Below are positions 42,599 through 52,059 of a stretch of 64,000 nt of DNA, in pieces; position 1 is the first letter of the stretch; every line of letters begins with the position of its first letter. Origin of the DNA: Eubacterium coprostanoligenes. Lineage in GTDB: Bacteria; Bacillota; Clostridia; Oscillospirales; Acutalibacteraceae. The DNA lies in NCBI RefSeq assembly GCF_900167205.1, contig NZ_FUWW01000002.1, forward strand, positions 62,001 to 126,000, in the 5' to 3' direction. Both the position numbers and the translations under genes were made by a program. The notes under the pieces were generated by a model. That model was not told the DNA's origin. It was given only the letters and a program-made list of their open reading frames with translations, and made no database searches.

Positions 42599-43369
42599 AT
42601 GAAACAAACAAAGCGTCACCGCACGGGGTTTACATCATTTTTGATACTTGCTGTGACTATTACCGCTCTTGTTCTTTTAGGCATTGCTCTTTATGAGCAC
42701 GAAAGTCTTGAGCAAAGGTTTGAGGTTATCATCAATATTCTTAAAAGAATAGATGATGCCATTGCAAGGCTCGAAACTCCCGGGGAGATTATATTGTGCA
42801 TTTTTGCTTTGTATATTGCAAAATGTCAGCTGGCTATTCCGCTGTCCGCATTGTGCGTTATATCGGGTATGGTTTTTCCGCTCGGTCCCGCACTTGCACT
42901 CAACGCCCTGTTCATCTTCTTTTTCTTCACGGTCAAGTATGTTGAGGGCACTTTTCTCGGCGGCGGATGGACAGGTATGATTTTGAATATTGACAAACTG
43001 CGATTTGTCAGGGATTGGATTCACTTTAAGGGCAATGGCAATCCGTATGTGCTTGCCGTGACCCGACTTGTGCCGATTATCCCTGTTGGTATGGTGTCAA
43101 AATATTACGGCTCAATGCGATACGATTTTGTTTATTATTCGCTTTTGAGTATGCTTGGATTTGCTCCGAGATTGTTTATTTACACAAAGCTCGGAACATC
43201 CTACACAAATCCGTTCTCCGTAACTTTCATAACAACGCTTATGATTATTGTCGCATTCAGCGGATTTTCAACATTGATATTTAATATCTTTTATGGTGTA
43301 AGATCACGACAGATGACCCAAACTCTGCTGATTTACAGCGAAAAAGATAAATATAAAATAGTATTATAA
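42599..43369 (+). CDS. VTT/TVP38-TMEM64 family membrane protein
   Basis: A ~256-residue membrane protein of the VTT (DedA-like, SNARE-associated) family with about five or six helices. An N-terminal helix is at ~10-30; the core has VISGMVFPLGPALALNALFI, then GNGNPYVLAVTRLVPIIPVG, the Arg-containing re-entrant motif of the family. Relatives affect phospholipid transport across the membrane or proton-dependent homeostasis; the role here is unknown. A TTG at 42596 is also in frame. It follows pheA by ~20 bp and may be co-transcribed with the aro genes without a functional link. Confidence 0.85.
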   Translation: MKQTKRHRTGFTSFLILAVTITALVLLGIALYEHESLEQRFEVIINILKRIDDAIARLETPGEIILCIFALYIAKCQLAIPLSALCVISGMVFPLGPALALNALFIFFFFTVKYVEGTFLGGGWTGMILNIDKLRFVRDWIHFKGNGNPYVLAVTRLVPIIPVGMVSKYYGSMRYDFVYYSLLSMLGFAPRLFIYTKLGTSYTNPFSVTFITTLMIIVAFSGFSTLIFNIFYGVRSRQMTQTLLIYSEKDKYKIVL

Positions 43370-43392
43370 AATTTAAAAGAGGAATTTTAATT

Positions 43393-44673
43393 ATGAACGT
43401 TAACGAACTCATTGCCGCTATTAATGACGGTACTTATGATGAAAATTTGAAGGCAGTTTATGTTACTGATAAGGCTGTTGAGGAGCAAAAACCTCGTTAT
43501 GTTGAAACACTCAACGATTTTGGCGAACTTTTTGGATATGACAGAGAAGTGAACATTATGTCTGCTCCGGGCAGAACAGAAGTTTGCGGTAACCACACAG
43601 ACCATAACAACGGCAAAGTGCTTGCTGCGTCTATCAATTTGGACGCTATCGCAGTCGTTTCTAAAAACGATGATAACATCATAAGAGTAAAGTCAAAGGG
43701 TCACAAGATGAATGTTGTTGACCTTGATGACCTTGTTCCAAATGAGGCTAATTTTGGCTCATCAACAACTCTCGTACAGGGTGTTGCTGCGACAATTAAG
43801 AACCTTGGCTACACAGTTGCCGGCTTTGACGCTTGCACAACAAGTGATGTTATGGGTGGTTCGGGTCTTTCATCATCAGCAGCGTTTGAGGTGCTTTTGG
43901 GCTCTATTTTGTCATATATGTTCAACGATGGAAAAATCAGCCCTGTTGAGATTGCAAAGGTTGCACAGTACAGCGAAAATGTATTCTTCGGCAAGCCTTG
44001 CGGACTTCTTGACCAAATGGCATCATCAGTCGGAACATTTGTTACAATCGACTTTAAGTCAACAAAAGATCCTGTTATCAAGAAGATTGATTTTGACTTC
44101 TCAAAGTCGGGACATTCTCTTTGCATTGTTGACACTCACGGCAACCACTCTGATTTGACAGATGATTATGCCGCAGTAAGAGCAGAGATGGAATCTGTTG
44201 CACAGGCACTCGGCAAAAATGTTTTGCGTGAGGTTTCTTATGAGGAATTCTTTGCCGCGCTTCCTGAACTTACAGGCAGGGTAAACGACCGTGCAATTCT
44301 CCGTGCAATTCATTTCTTCAATGAAAACAAGAGAGTAGAAAAAGCTGTTGAATGCCTTGAAAACAACGATTTTGAGAGCTTCAAGCAGGTTATTATTGAT
44401 TCGGGTCGTTCATCATTTATGCTCAATCAAAATGTTTATACTCCAAAAAATCCAACAGAGCAAAAACTCTCTTTGGCTCTTGCAATCAGCAAGGAACTCC
44501 TTGACGGAAAGGGTGCTTGGAGAGTTCACGGCGGTGGATTTGCAGGCACAATTCAGGCTTTTGTTCCAAACGATATGCTTGATGAATATAAGAAAACAAT
44601 CGAGGGCGTATTCGGAGAGGGCAGTTGCCATGTCCTCATTATTCGTCCTGTCGGCGGTACACAGGTAATATAA
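43393..44673 (+). CDS. galK: Galactokinase
   Basis: A 426-residue GHMP kinase phosphorylating galactose at C1. The sugar-binding motif is SAPGRTEVCGNHTDHNNG, the ATP-binding GHMP motif is VMGGSGLSSSAAFEVLLG, and the C-terminal motif is WRVHGGGFAGTIQAF. No galT, galE or galactose transporter is adjacent. It starts 24 bp after the VTT gene with GAGG before the ATG. Confidence 0.94.
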   Translation: MNVNELIAAINDGTYDENLKAVYVTDKAVEEQKPRYVETLNDFGELFGYDREVNIMSAPGRTEVCGNHTDHNNGKVLAASINLDAIAVVSKNDDNIIRVKSKGHKMNVVDLDDLVPNEANFGSSTTLVQGVAATIKNLGYTVAGFDACTTSDVMGGSGLSSSAAFEVLLGSILSYMFNDGKISPVEIAKVAQYSENVFFGKPCGLLDQMASSVGTFVTIDFKSTKDPVIKKIDFDFSKSGHSLCIVDTHGNHSDLTDDYAAVRAEMESVAQALGKNVLREVSYEEFFAALPELTGRVNDRAILRAIHFFNENKRVEKAVECLENNDFESFKQVIIDSGRSSFMLNQNVYTPKNPTEQKLSLALAISKELLDGKGAWRVHGGGFAGTIQAFVPNDMLDEYKKTIEGVFGEGSCHVLIIRPVGGTQVI

Positions 44674-44705
44674 CACTTTGGTGCTGATGAAAGGGGCAAT
44701 ATCAG

Positions 44706-45665
44706 ATGAAGTATGTTTTTGTAGTTAATCCTATTGCAGGTAATGATAACAAGAAAAAGTTGCTTTACAGAATTAAGTCCGCATTCCGTCAAATTGATGA
44801 CGATATGATTATTGAGGAAACTCATAAGCCTGGCGATGCTAAAATTATCAGCGCCGAGTACGCAAAGCAATATGGAGCGGACTGCGTCATTGTGACCTGT
44901 GGCGGTGACGGCACCGTGCACGAGGTTGTCAACGGTCTTGCCGGGACAGATACCCCTATGATGGTCTTGCCTCTTGGTATGGGCAACGACTTTGCAAAGA
45001 AAATATATGACACCAAAACTATCAATGTTGAAAATGTCATCAAGTCTTTCGGTCTTTATAACGGCAAGATTAAATATGACATAAAACCTATTGATATTAT
45101 TGATTATAACGGCGAAAAAGGCGTGAATGTTTTGTCTTTTGGTCTTGACACTCTTGTTGAAACTATGGGCAGAAAAATTGCTGCAAAAGCACCGTTTTTG
45201 GGACATCACGCTTATAAAGTCGCTGTTGCTCCTATTATCGCAAAGCCTATTCATTACACAATTTCGTACAAACTCAACTGCGTTGACAAGGCAACAGGCA
45301 GTGAATTTACTGTTGAGCAAAGCAACAAAGACTATGCTCTTATGGCTATTTGCAATGCAAGTTGGTATGGCGGAAGTTTTTGCCCTGCACCAAATTCAGT
45401 GCTTGATGACGGGCTTCTTGATGTGTGCCTTGTCGATGGTGTTTCGCTTGCAAAGGCTCTTAAATTGATACCGAAGTATTCAAGCGGTACTCTTAATGAA
45501 AATACCGACAGTGTTTGCACAAACTATTACATAAAATCAGGCAAGGTTTATATGGAGGACGGTTCTCCGCTCATAGGCAATTGTGATGGCGAAAACTTCA
45601 ATTATTCCGAACTTGAATTTAAGGTTGAACCAAAGGCAGTTAAACTTTGCGTAATCAAGGATTAA
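44706..45665 (+). CDS. Diacylglycerol/lipid kinase family protein (DgkB/YegS type)
   Basis: A 319-residue soluble lipid kinase. The N-terminal DAGK catalytic domain shows VVNPIAGNDNKKK, a nucleotide-binding VTCGGDGTVHEVVNGLAG and MVLPLGMGNDFAK. The C-terminal beta domain has ANASWYGGSFCPAPNSVLDDGLLDVCLV. Phosphorylates diacylglycerol or a related lipid for phosphatidic acid recycling. Follows galK by 32 bp; ends at a terminator shared with malQ. Confidence 0.92.
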   Translation: MKYVFVVNPIAGNDNKKKLLYRIKSAFRQIDDDMIIEETHKPGDAKIISAEYAKQYGADCVIVTCGGDGTVHEVVNGLAGTDTPMMVLPLGMGNDFAKKIYDTKTINVENVIKSFGLYNGKIKYDIKPIDIIDYNGEKGVNVLSFGLDTLVETMGRKIAAKAPFLGHHAYKVAVAPIIAKPIHYTISYKLNCVDKATGSEFTVEQSNKDYALMAICNASWYGGSFCPAPNSVLDDGLLDVCLVDGVSLAKALKLIPKYSSGTLNENTDSVCTNYYIKSGKVYMEDGSPLIGNCDGENFNYSELEFKVEPKAVKLCVIKD

Positions 45666-45694
45666 GCTTTGATAAGGTGCTTAATTAAATAAAA

Positions 45695-45741
45695 AACAAA
45701 ACCGTTTTGAATTGGCGTTCCAATCCAAGACGGTTTTTATA
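45695..45741. terminator. Bidirectional terminator between the lipid kinase gene and malQ
   Basis: AAACCGT...ACGGTTT outer stem with inner TTGAATTGG / CCAATCCAA (one mismatch), T run on the plus side and AAAACAAAA on the other. Confidence 0.75.
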
Positions 45742-45749
45742 TTGAGTGA

Positions 45750-47279
45750 TTATTGTTTTTTGTCAAACACAGGATACATCCTGCGATAAAGGGAATTGAT
45801 GTGCTTGAAATAGTCGGTGTCAATGCTGTCGATTGTTTCCCTTGTGGTGCGGAATCTCCAGTTCTTTTCAGGCACACCCGGAATGTTCATTCTTGCGTCC
45901 GAACCAAAACCGCACATATCCTGAAGCGCAATGATTGCAACATTTGACGCACTCTGCCAAACGGCTTCGATAATGGCACGGCAGGAGGCACTTTGGTATC
46001 CGCCCTCGCCCCAATTGTCGCCCTTAAAATGGCAGTAATCAAGTGCAAAACGGCGTTCTTCTTCGCTTGCTTCCCACAGCCAACCGAGGATCGTGTTGTT
46101 GTCGTGAGTGCCAACATAATTTATGCTGTTTTGACCGGCATTGTGTGGCATATGTGACGAATCGGAATTTGGGTCAAAACCGAATTGAACTACCTTCATA
46201 CCCGGAAAACCCGTGTCTTTCAGGAGTTCCACAACATCCTCGCCGAACACACCCAAGTCCTCTGCGATGATAGGTGCGTCTTTGCCAAATCGCTCAAACA
46301 CCTTGTCAAAGAAGTCCATTTTCGGACCGTCTGCCCACTCGCCGACCTTTGCGGTTTCGCTGTCGGCAGGTATCTCCCAATATGACGCAAATGCTCTGAA
46401 ATGGTCAATTCTCACAGTGTCGTAGATTTTGAGATTGTGCTCAAGTCGTGACAGCCACCAGCAGTAGCCGTCTTTTTTCATAGCCTCCCAATCGTATATC
46501 GGGTTGCCCCAAAGTTGACCGTCCTCGCTGAAATAATCAGGCGGAACTCCTGCAACTTTTTCGGCTTTTAAGGTCTTTTCGTCAATCAAAAACATAGGCA
46601 GATTTGACCAAACATCAACGCTGTCCATTGCCACATATATCGGCATATCCCCGATAACTGCAACACCTTTTTTGTTGGCATATTTTTTGATTTCCGCCCA
46701 CTGCTTGTAGAAAATATACTGCACAAATTTCCAAAAAGCAGCGCTTTCTTCGTAGTCGTAAATCTTTTTGATGCACTCAAAATAATGTGCGTGTTCGCTT
46801 GACCATTCCCACCACGGCTTGAAGTTTTCCTGCTCTTTAACCGCCATAAACACAGCGTAATCGGTGAGCCACGGATTGTCAATTTCAAATTGTTTTATAT
46901 CTGCGGCAAGTTCTTCGCCGACATTCAAAAATGCTTTTTTGAGCGTTGCAAGTCGCTTCTCAAGTGCGTATTCATAGCTTGCCGTGTACGGAGTGCCGTC
47001 ATAGATGTTTTCGCTTACTTCTTTGTCAGAAATAAGCCCCATATCCTTTAATCCCTGCGGATTTATGTATATGTAATTTCCTGCAAATGCCGACGGTGAG
47101 CAGTACGGAGAATTTGCGCTGTCGGTCGGATTGAACGGCAAAACCTGCCAATATGTAAATCCCATATCGGCTATTCTGTCAACAAAATGTTTTGCGTTTT
47201 CGTCCAAAACTCCGACTCCGTATTGTGACGGCATTGAGCTTAAATGGAGCAGTACTCCCGCTCCTCGTTTTTTTAGCAT
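45750..47279 (-). CDS. malQ: 4-alpha-glucanotransferase (amylomaltase)
   Basis: A 509-residue GH77 enzyme moving alpha-1,4-glucan segments between maltodextrins. Motifs are GVLLHLSSMPSQYGVG, PFNPTDSANSPYCSPSAFAG, AVIGDMPIYVAMDSVDVW, RIDHFRAFASYW (nucleophile Asp), PIIAEDLGVF (acid/base Glu) and YVGTHDNNT. ATG 47279 is chosen because AAAGGTG lies just upstream and the family starts there; a longer reading adds 18 basic residues. A promoter TTGATT-17-TAAAAT lies upstream. Works on glycogen or starch products; no partner gene adjacent. Confidence 0.94.
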   Translation of the reverse strand: MLKKRGAGVLLHLSSMPSQYGVGVLDENAKHFVDRIADMGFTYWQVLPFNPTDSANSPYCSPSAFAGNYIYINPQGLKDMGLISDKEVSENIYDGTPYTASYEYALEKRLATLKKAFLNVGEELAADIKQFEIDNPWLTDYAVFMAVKEQENFKPWWEWSSEHAHYFECIKKIYDYEESAAFWKFVQYIFYKQWAEIKKYANKKGVAVIGDMPIYVAMDSVDVWSNLPMFLIDEKTLKAEKVAGVPPDYFSEDGQLWGNPIYDWEAMKKDGYCWWLSRLEHNLKIYDTVRIDHFRAFASYWEIPADSETAKVGEWADGPKMDFFDKVFERFGKDAPIIAEDLGVFGEDVVELLKDTGFPGMKVVQFGFDPNSDSSHMPHNAGQNSINYVGTHDNNTILGWLWEASEEERRFALDYCHFKGDNWGEGGYQSASCRAIIEAVWQSASNVAIIALQDMCGFGSDARMNIPGVPEKNWRFRTTRETIDSIDTDYFKHINSLYRRMYPVFDKKQ

Positions 47280-47314
47280 ATTTTTCACCTTTTGTTTTGT
47301 TTTCGGTCTTGTTA

Positions 47315-47343
47315 ATTTTACCATTGACCGCAATAAAAATCAA
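47315..47343 (-). promoter_or_regulatory. Promoter of malQ
   Basis: Minus-strand TTGATT (47338-47343), 17-bp spacer ending in TGG, TAAAAT (47315-47320). Confidence 0.6.
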
Positions 47344-47412
47344 TGTACAAGTTATATAAAATATTCTCTGTTTCTTTATATATAATTTTTATATTATTTT
47401 ATAAATTTATTA

Positions 47413-47441
47413 TTGAATAACAGTCTGCCTTTTGTTATAAT
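47413..47441 (+). promoter_or_regulatory. Promoter of the miaB-mutSL operon
   Basis: TTGAAT (47413-47418), 17-bp spacer, TATAAT (47436-47441), 62 bp before ATG 47504. Confidence 0.75.
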
Positions 47442-47503
47442 AACAAATAGTATGGATTATTGTGTGTATCCGTACTTTTAAATCACTTCAAGGAGGTGCA
47501 ACT

Positions 47504-48934
47504 ATGCCTGCAAAAATCAAGAAAGTATCGGATGAAGAATTAGAGGTACAAAGGCAGTTTGCCCATAAGGTGAATGAACTTACCTCAAAAAGATATTCAT
47601 CAAAGCCTCTTGCATGTGTAGTCACCTACGGTTGTCAGCAAAATGTTGCAGACAGCGAGCATATCAAGGGCATGCTTGAAGCTATGGGCTACGGTTTTAC
47701 AGAAGAACGCACAGAGGCAAAGTTGATTATTTTTAACACCTGCGCTGTCAGAGAACACGCAGAGGACAGAGTGTTTGGCAATGTCGGAGCGTTGAAAAAG
47801 TACAAGCTTGCCAATCCGGATGTTGTAATCGCACTTTGCGGTTGTATGATGCAACAGCAACACATTGCAGAAAAAATCAAAAAATCATTTCCGTTTGTTG
47901 ATTTGGTTTTCGGCACACATGTTGTTTATAAAGTGCCTGAACTTATTTATTCTGCACTTACAAAAAACAGGAGAGTGTTTGAACTTCCCGATGTTGACGG
48001 TGTCATCGCCGAGGGAATTCCTGTTAAGCGTGACAATGACAAAAAGGCTTGGATTCCGATTATGTACGGATGCAATAATTTTTGTTCGTATTGCATTGTG
48101 CCTTATGTTCGAGGCAGAGAGCGTAGCAGGGAAGTTGAAGATGTTGTTGCAGAGTTCAAGAGCCTTGTTGATGACGGATACAAGGAGATAACACTTCTCG
48201 GTCAAAATGTAAATTCATATGGTAAGGATTTGGAACCGAAGGTTTCGTTCTCGGAACTTTTGTGTATGCTCAATGAACTTGACGGTGATTTCAGAATTCG
48301 CTTTATGACTTCTCATCCAAAGGATTGCACCAAAGAACTTATCGAAACTATGGCAGAATGTGACAAGGTGGCAACGCACCTTCATCTTCCGTTCCAAAGC
48401 GGAAATGACAGAGTGCTCAAGGCTATGAACAGGTCTTACACAAGAGAGAAGTATTTGTCGCTTATCAACTATGCCAAGGAACTTATGGGCGATGAGCTGT
48501 CAATCACAAGCGATATTATTGTAGGCTTCCCGGGTGAAACCTATGAAGAATTTTGCGACACAAAGTCGCTTGTTGAAGAGATAAAGGCAACAAGCCTTTT
48601 CACCTTTATCTACTCTGCCCGCAAGGGAACCCCTGCTGCAGAAATGGACGACCCTGTTCCTTATGAGGAAAAGTCAAAGTGGATGCGTGAACTTCTTGCT
48701 TTGCAAGAGAGAATATCGGGCGAACAAATGGCACTTCACAAAGGCAAGGTTTTCAAATGCTTTGTGTACGGAAAAGGCAAGCAAGGTGATAATTATCTTG
48801 CCGCAAGAACAGACGGCAATTTGATTATAGAATTTGTTGGTGACGAGGGGCTCATCGGAACCTTCCAAAAAATAAAAGTAACAGAGCCACTCACCTATGT
48901 TATGTTGGGTGAATTAGAAAGGAATGACTTATGA
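47504..48934 (+). CDS. miaB: tRNA-2-methylthio-N6-dimethylallyladenosine synthase
   Basis: A 476-residue radical SAM methylthiotransferase that adds the 2-methylthio group to i6A37 of tRNAs. An N-terminal UPF0004 domain carries three Cys for one cluster (TYGCQQNVADSEHIKG, FNTCAVREHAEDRV, LCGCMMQQ). The radical SAM motif is YGCNNFCSYCIVPYVRGRE, and a C-terminal TRAM domain follows. ATG 47504 follows AAGGAGGTG; an upstream in-frame start would add 14 unrelated residues. Its substrate is made by MiaA, encoded four genes downstream. Confidence 0.96.
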   Translation: MPAKIKKVSDEELEVQRQFAHKVNELTSKRYSSKPLACVVTYGCQQNVADSEHIKGMLEAMGYGFTEERTEAKLIIFNTCAVREHAEDRVFGNVGALKKYKLANPDVVIALCGCMMQQQHIAEKIKKSFPFVDLVFGTHVVYKVPELIYSALTKNRRVFELPDVDGVIAEGIPVKRDNDKKAWIPIMYGCNNFCSYCIVPYVRGRERSREVEDVVAEFKSLVDDGYKEITLLGQNVNSYGKDLEPKVSFSELLCMLNELDGDFRIRFMTSHPKDCTKELIETMAECDKVATHLHLPFQSGNDRVLKAMNRSYTREKYLSLINYAKELMGDELSITSDIIVGFPGETYEEFCDTKSLVEEIKATSLFTFIYSARKGTPAAEMDDPVPYEEKSKWMRELLALQERISGEQMALHKGKVFKCFVYGKGKQGDNYLAARTDGNLIIEFVGDEGLIGTFQKIKVTEPLTYVMLGELERNDL

Positions 48935-49341
48935 GTTTAGAATCAGCACTTAGAGAGCTTGGCAAGGAAATTCAGGCTGACCCAAGATTTGAGGCACTTC
49001 AGGCTGCCGCAAAGGTTAACGATGCAGACGAAGCACTTCAGCAGCAAATGCATGAAATGCAACTCATCACTCTTAAGTATCAGCAAGAGGCTGAAAAGGG
49101 CGAAGAAGCTTCTCAGGACAGAATTGCAGAACTCCAAAAGGAATATCAGGACCTTTACACAAAGGTTATGGACGGCGAGAATATGAAGAAGTATTCGGAA
49201 GCTGCCGCTCAAATGGAACAGATGGCACAGTACATCAGCCAAATGATCGGTTTGTTCTTTGATGGACAAGACCCTGCAACATGCGAAATTCCTGCAAGTG
49301 ATTGCACACACGACTGCTGCACATGCGGTGGTTGCCACTAA
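48931..49341 (+). CDS. YlbF-family regulator with Cys-rich C-terminus
   Basis: A 136-residue helical protein of the YlbF/YmcA (DUF964) family (ALRELGKEIQADPRFEALQ, QMHEMQLITLKYQQEAEKG). In Bacillus, YlbF, YmcA and YaaT form a complex that affects RNase Y and developmental regulation and carries iron-sulfur clusters. Here the last ~20 residues are strikingly Cys-rich (ATCEIPASDCTHDCCTCGGC), consistent with metal or cluster binding. Overlaps the end of miaB by 4 bp. Confidence 0.85.
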   Translation: MSLESALRELGKEIQADPRFEALQAAAKVNDADEALQQQMHEMQLITLKYQQEAEKGEEASQDRIAELQKEYQDLYTKVMDGENMKKYSEAAAQMEQMAQYISQMIGLFFDGQDPATCEIPASDCTHDCCTCGGCH

Positions 49342-49395
49342 TTAGTTTATTCTAAAAACTACTGATTTAAAAATTGCGTAAGGACGGTGAACAAA

Positions 49396-52032
49396 ATGGC
49401 AAAGGAACAAAAGCTATCTCCTATGATGGCACAGTATTTTGAAATAAAAAAGAATTATCCGGGCGTTATTTTGTTCTTCCGTCTGGGTGATTTTTACGAG
49501 ATGTTTTTTGACGATGCAAAGATTGCGTCAAAGGTTCTTGACCTTGTTCTTACAGGCAAGGATTGCGGTCAGGGCGAGCGTGCACCGATGTGCGGTGTGC
49601 CGTTTCATTCGTCCGACAGCTACATTGCAAAACTTGTTTCATACGGCTACAAGGTTGCAATCTGCGAGCAGACCGAGGACCCTGCAAAGGCAAAGGGACT
49701 TGTCAAAAGAGATGTCGTAAGAGTCATCACTCCCGGCACGGTTATTGAAAACAATATTCTTGATGACGGGGTGAACAATTATCTTTGTGCTCTGTGCAAG
49801 GGCGACAACGAAACGGGCGTTTGCTTTGTTGATGTGTCAACGGGCGAATTCCACATCACTTCAATAGGCAGAACCGATGAACAGGAAAAAATCAACAATC
49901 AGCTTTCTACATATGCACCAAAGGAAATTTTGGTGAACTCACTTGCAAATGAGCTTGACGAGGTTGCAAAGTTTGTTAAGTCAAGGCTTGATATTGAACT
50001 TGAAGTTCTTGACGACAGTTGCTTTGATTTTGACAATGCGACAAATCTCATTTTGCAAACAATGAATAAGGAGAAGATTGACTCACTCGGTCTCGGCAAA
50101 AGCAAGCCTGCGGTTTCTGCACTCGGTGCGGTAATCGCCTATCTCCGTGAAAACAGAAAGACCGATGAACTTGAAGCTCCATCGGAAATTGAGTTTTACG
50201 AAGAAACCGAGTTTATGAATCTTGACATCAGTGCAAGGCGAAATCTCGAACTTACTCGCTCAATGATGACAGGTGACAAGCGACATTCTCTTTTGTGGGT
50301 TATCGACAACACAAAAACCGCAATGGGCAAAAGAATGCTTCGCTCTTGGCTTGAACGACCGCTTATCAGCGTTTCGCAAATCAGCAAAAGGCAGAATGCG
50401 GTCGGTGAACTTGTTGACGAGCCGATGCTTCGTGATGAGGTCAAGGAACTTCTCACGGGAGTTAACGATATTGAAAGACTTATGAGCCGTATCGCATATG
50501 GCACGGCAAATGCAAAGGAACTCCGTTCGCTTTGTGCAACGGTTGAAAGATTGCCGGCACTCAAGGAACTTTTGCAAAACGCAAATTCGGCATTGCTCAA
50601 GTCTATTTATAATAATATTGACACATTGCAGGATGTGTATGAACTTATCAATTCGTCAATTGTTGATGAGCCTCCGTTTTCTATGCGAGAGGGCGGAATG
50701 ATTAGAGATGGATATAATCAGGAAATTGACGAGCTTCACACAATTATGCAGGGCGGTGCTTCTGTTCTTGCAGAAATTGAAAACAGAGAAAAGGAAGCAA
50801 CGGGAATTCCAAAACTCAAGGTTTCCTACAATAAGGTTTTCGGCTACTTCATTGAAGTTACAAATTCGTACAAGCACCTTGTTCCCGAAACCTACATAAG
50901 AAAGCAAACCCTCACAAACTGTGAAAGATATATCACTCAAGAATTGAAAGACCTTGAGGGCAAAGTCCTCGGAGCAAAGGACAGATGCGTTGCTCTTGAA
51001 TACGAAACTTTCTGTGCCGTCAGAACAACGGTTGCAGGTGAGGTTGAGAGAATTCAACGAACAGCAAAGGCTCTTGCAACTCTTGACACTGTCGCTTCTC
51101 TTGCCGAGATAGCTACCAAAAACAATTATTGCTGTCCGCAGATTACAACGGACGGCACACTCGAAATCAAGGACGGCAGACATCCTGTTGTTGAGGCTTT
51201 GCTCACCGATTCGCCGTTTGTTCCAAACGACACACTCCTTGATTGCAAAACTAACAAATGTTCAATAATTACCGGCCCTAATATGGCGGGTAAATCAACA
51301 TATATGCGTCAAACCGCTCTTATTGTTCTTTTGGCACAGATTGGTTCTTTTGTTCCGGCAAGGAGCGCAAAAGTTTCTGTCTGCGACGCAATATTCACAA
51401 GAGTCGGTGCTTCGGACGACTTGGCAACAGGACAGTCAACCTTTATGGTGGAAATGAACGAAGTGTCAACAATTCTGAAGAACGCTACCGATAAATCGCT
51501 CATCATCCTTGACGAAATCGGCAGAGGCACATCAACCTTTGACGGTATGAGCATAGCAAGAGCCGTGCTTGAATATGTGGTGAAAAAAATCGGAGCAAAA
51601 ACACTTTTTGCAACCCATTATCACGAACTTACCGCTATGGAGGGTATGCTAAATGGTGTAAACAACTATTCAATCGCCGTCAAGAAGCGTGGAGATGACA
51701 TTACATTTCTTCGCAGAATTGTTCACGGCGGTGCAGACCAGAGCTTCGGTATCGAGGTTGCAAAACTTGCAGGTGTTCCGTCAGCGGTCACAAAGCGAGC
51801 AAAGGCAATTCTTAAAGAACTTGAAGCGAATAAAATAGAAATTGATTTTAAGGCAGAGGAGGCTGTCGAGGAAGAACCGACTGATGACGAAATTCAGTTC
51901 AACTTCAAGGCAAAATCCACTGATGAAATACTTGAGCTTCTCAAGGCGACAGATGTCAACACTCTGACACCGATTGAAGCAATGCAAACCCTCTACGACC
52001 TCAAGAAAAAAGCAGAGGAAATTATGGGTTGA
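49396..52032 (+). CDS. mutS: DNA mismatch repair protein MutS
   Basis: A 878-residue mismatch-recognition ATPase. The N-terminal mismatch-binding motif is FFRLGDFYEMFFDDA, with the Phe-x-Glu pair that stacks on mispaired bases. The connector, lever and clamp domains follow, then the ABC-type ATPase with Walker A TGPNMAGKSTYMRQ, Walker B LIILDEIGRGTSTFDG and the His motif ATHYHEL. ATG 49396 is preferred over GTG 49387 because AAGGACGG then has normal spacing. Acts with MutL directly downstream. Confidence 0.97.
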   Translation: MAKEQKLSPMMAQYFEIKKNYPGVILFFRLGDFYEMFFDDAKIASKVLDLVLTGKDCGQGERAPMCGVPFHSSDSYIAKLVSYGYKVAICEQTEDPAKAKGLVKRDVVRVITPGTVIENNILDDGVNNYLCALCKGDNETGVCFVDVSTGEFHITSIGRTDEQEKINNQLSTYAPKEILVNSLANELDEVAKFVKSRLDIELEVLDDSCFDFDNATNLILQTMNKEKIDSLGLGKSKPAVSALGAVIAYLRENRKTDELEAPSEIEFYEETEFMNLDISARRNLELTRSMMTGDKRHSLLWVIDNTKTAMGKRMLRSWLERPLISVSQISKRQNAVGELVDEPMLRDEVKELLTGVNDIERLMSRIAYGTANAKELRSLCATVERLPALKELLQNANSALLKSIYNNIDTLQDVYELINSSIVDEPPFSMREGGMIRDGYNQEIDELHTIMQGGASVLAEIENREKEATGIPKLKVSYNKVFGYFIEVTNSYKHLVPETYIRKQTLTNCERYITQELKDLEGKVLGAKDRCVALEYETFCAVRTTVAGEVERIQRTAKALATLDTVASLAEIATKNNYCCPQITTDGTLEIKDGRHPVVEALLTDSPFVPNDTLLDCKTNKCSIITGPNMAGKSTYMRQTALIVLLAQIGSFVPARSAKVSVCDAIFTRVGASDDLATGQSTFMVEMNEVSTILKNATDKSLIILDEIGRGTSTFDGMSIARAVLEYVVKKIGAKTLFATHYHELTAMEGMLNGVNNYSIAVKKRGDDITFLRRIVHGGADQSFGIEVAKLAGVPSAVTKRAKAILKELEANKIEIDFKAEEAVEEEPTDDEIQFNFKAKSTDEILELLKATDVNTLTPIEAMQTLYDLKKKAEEIMG

Positions 52033-52059
52033 TAATTTGTACCGAAAGGATGTGACGAA

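Noticed and set aside
44553-45320. 255-residue open frame opposite galK and the lipid kinase
   Set aside because: Antisense to recognised genes; spans their junction and has no supporting feature.
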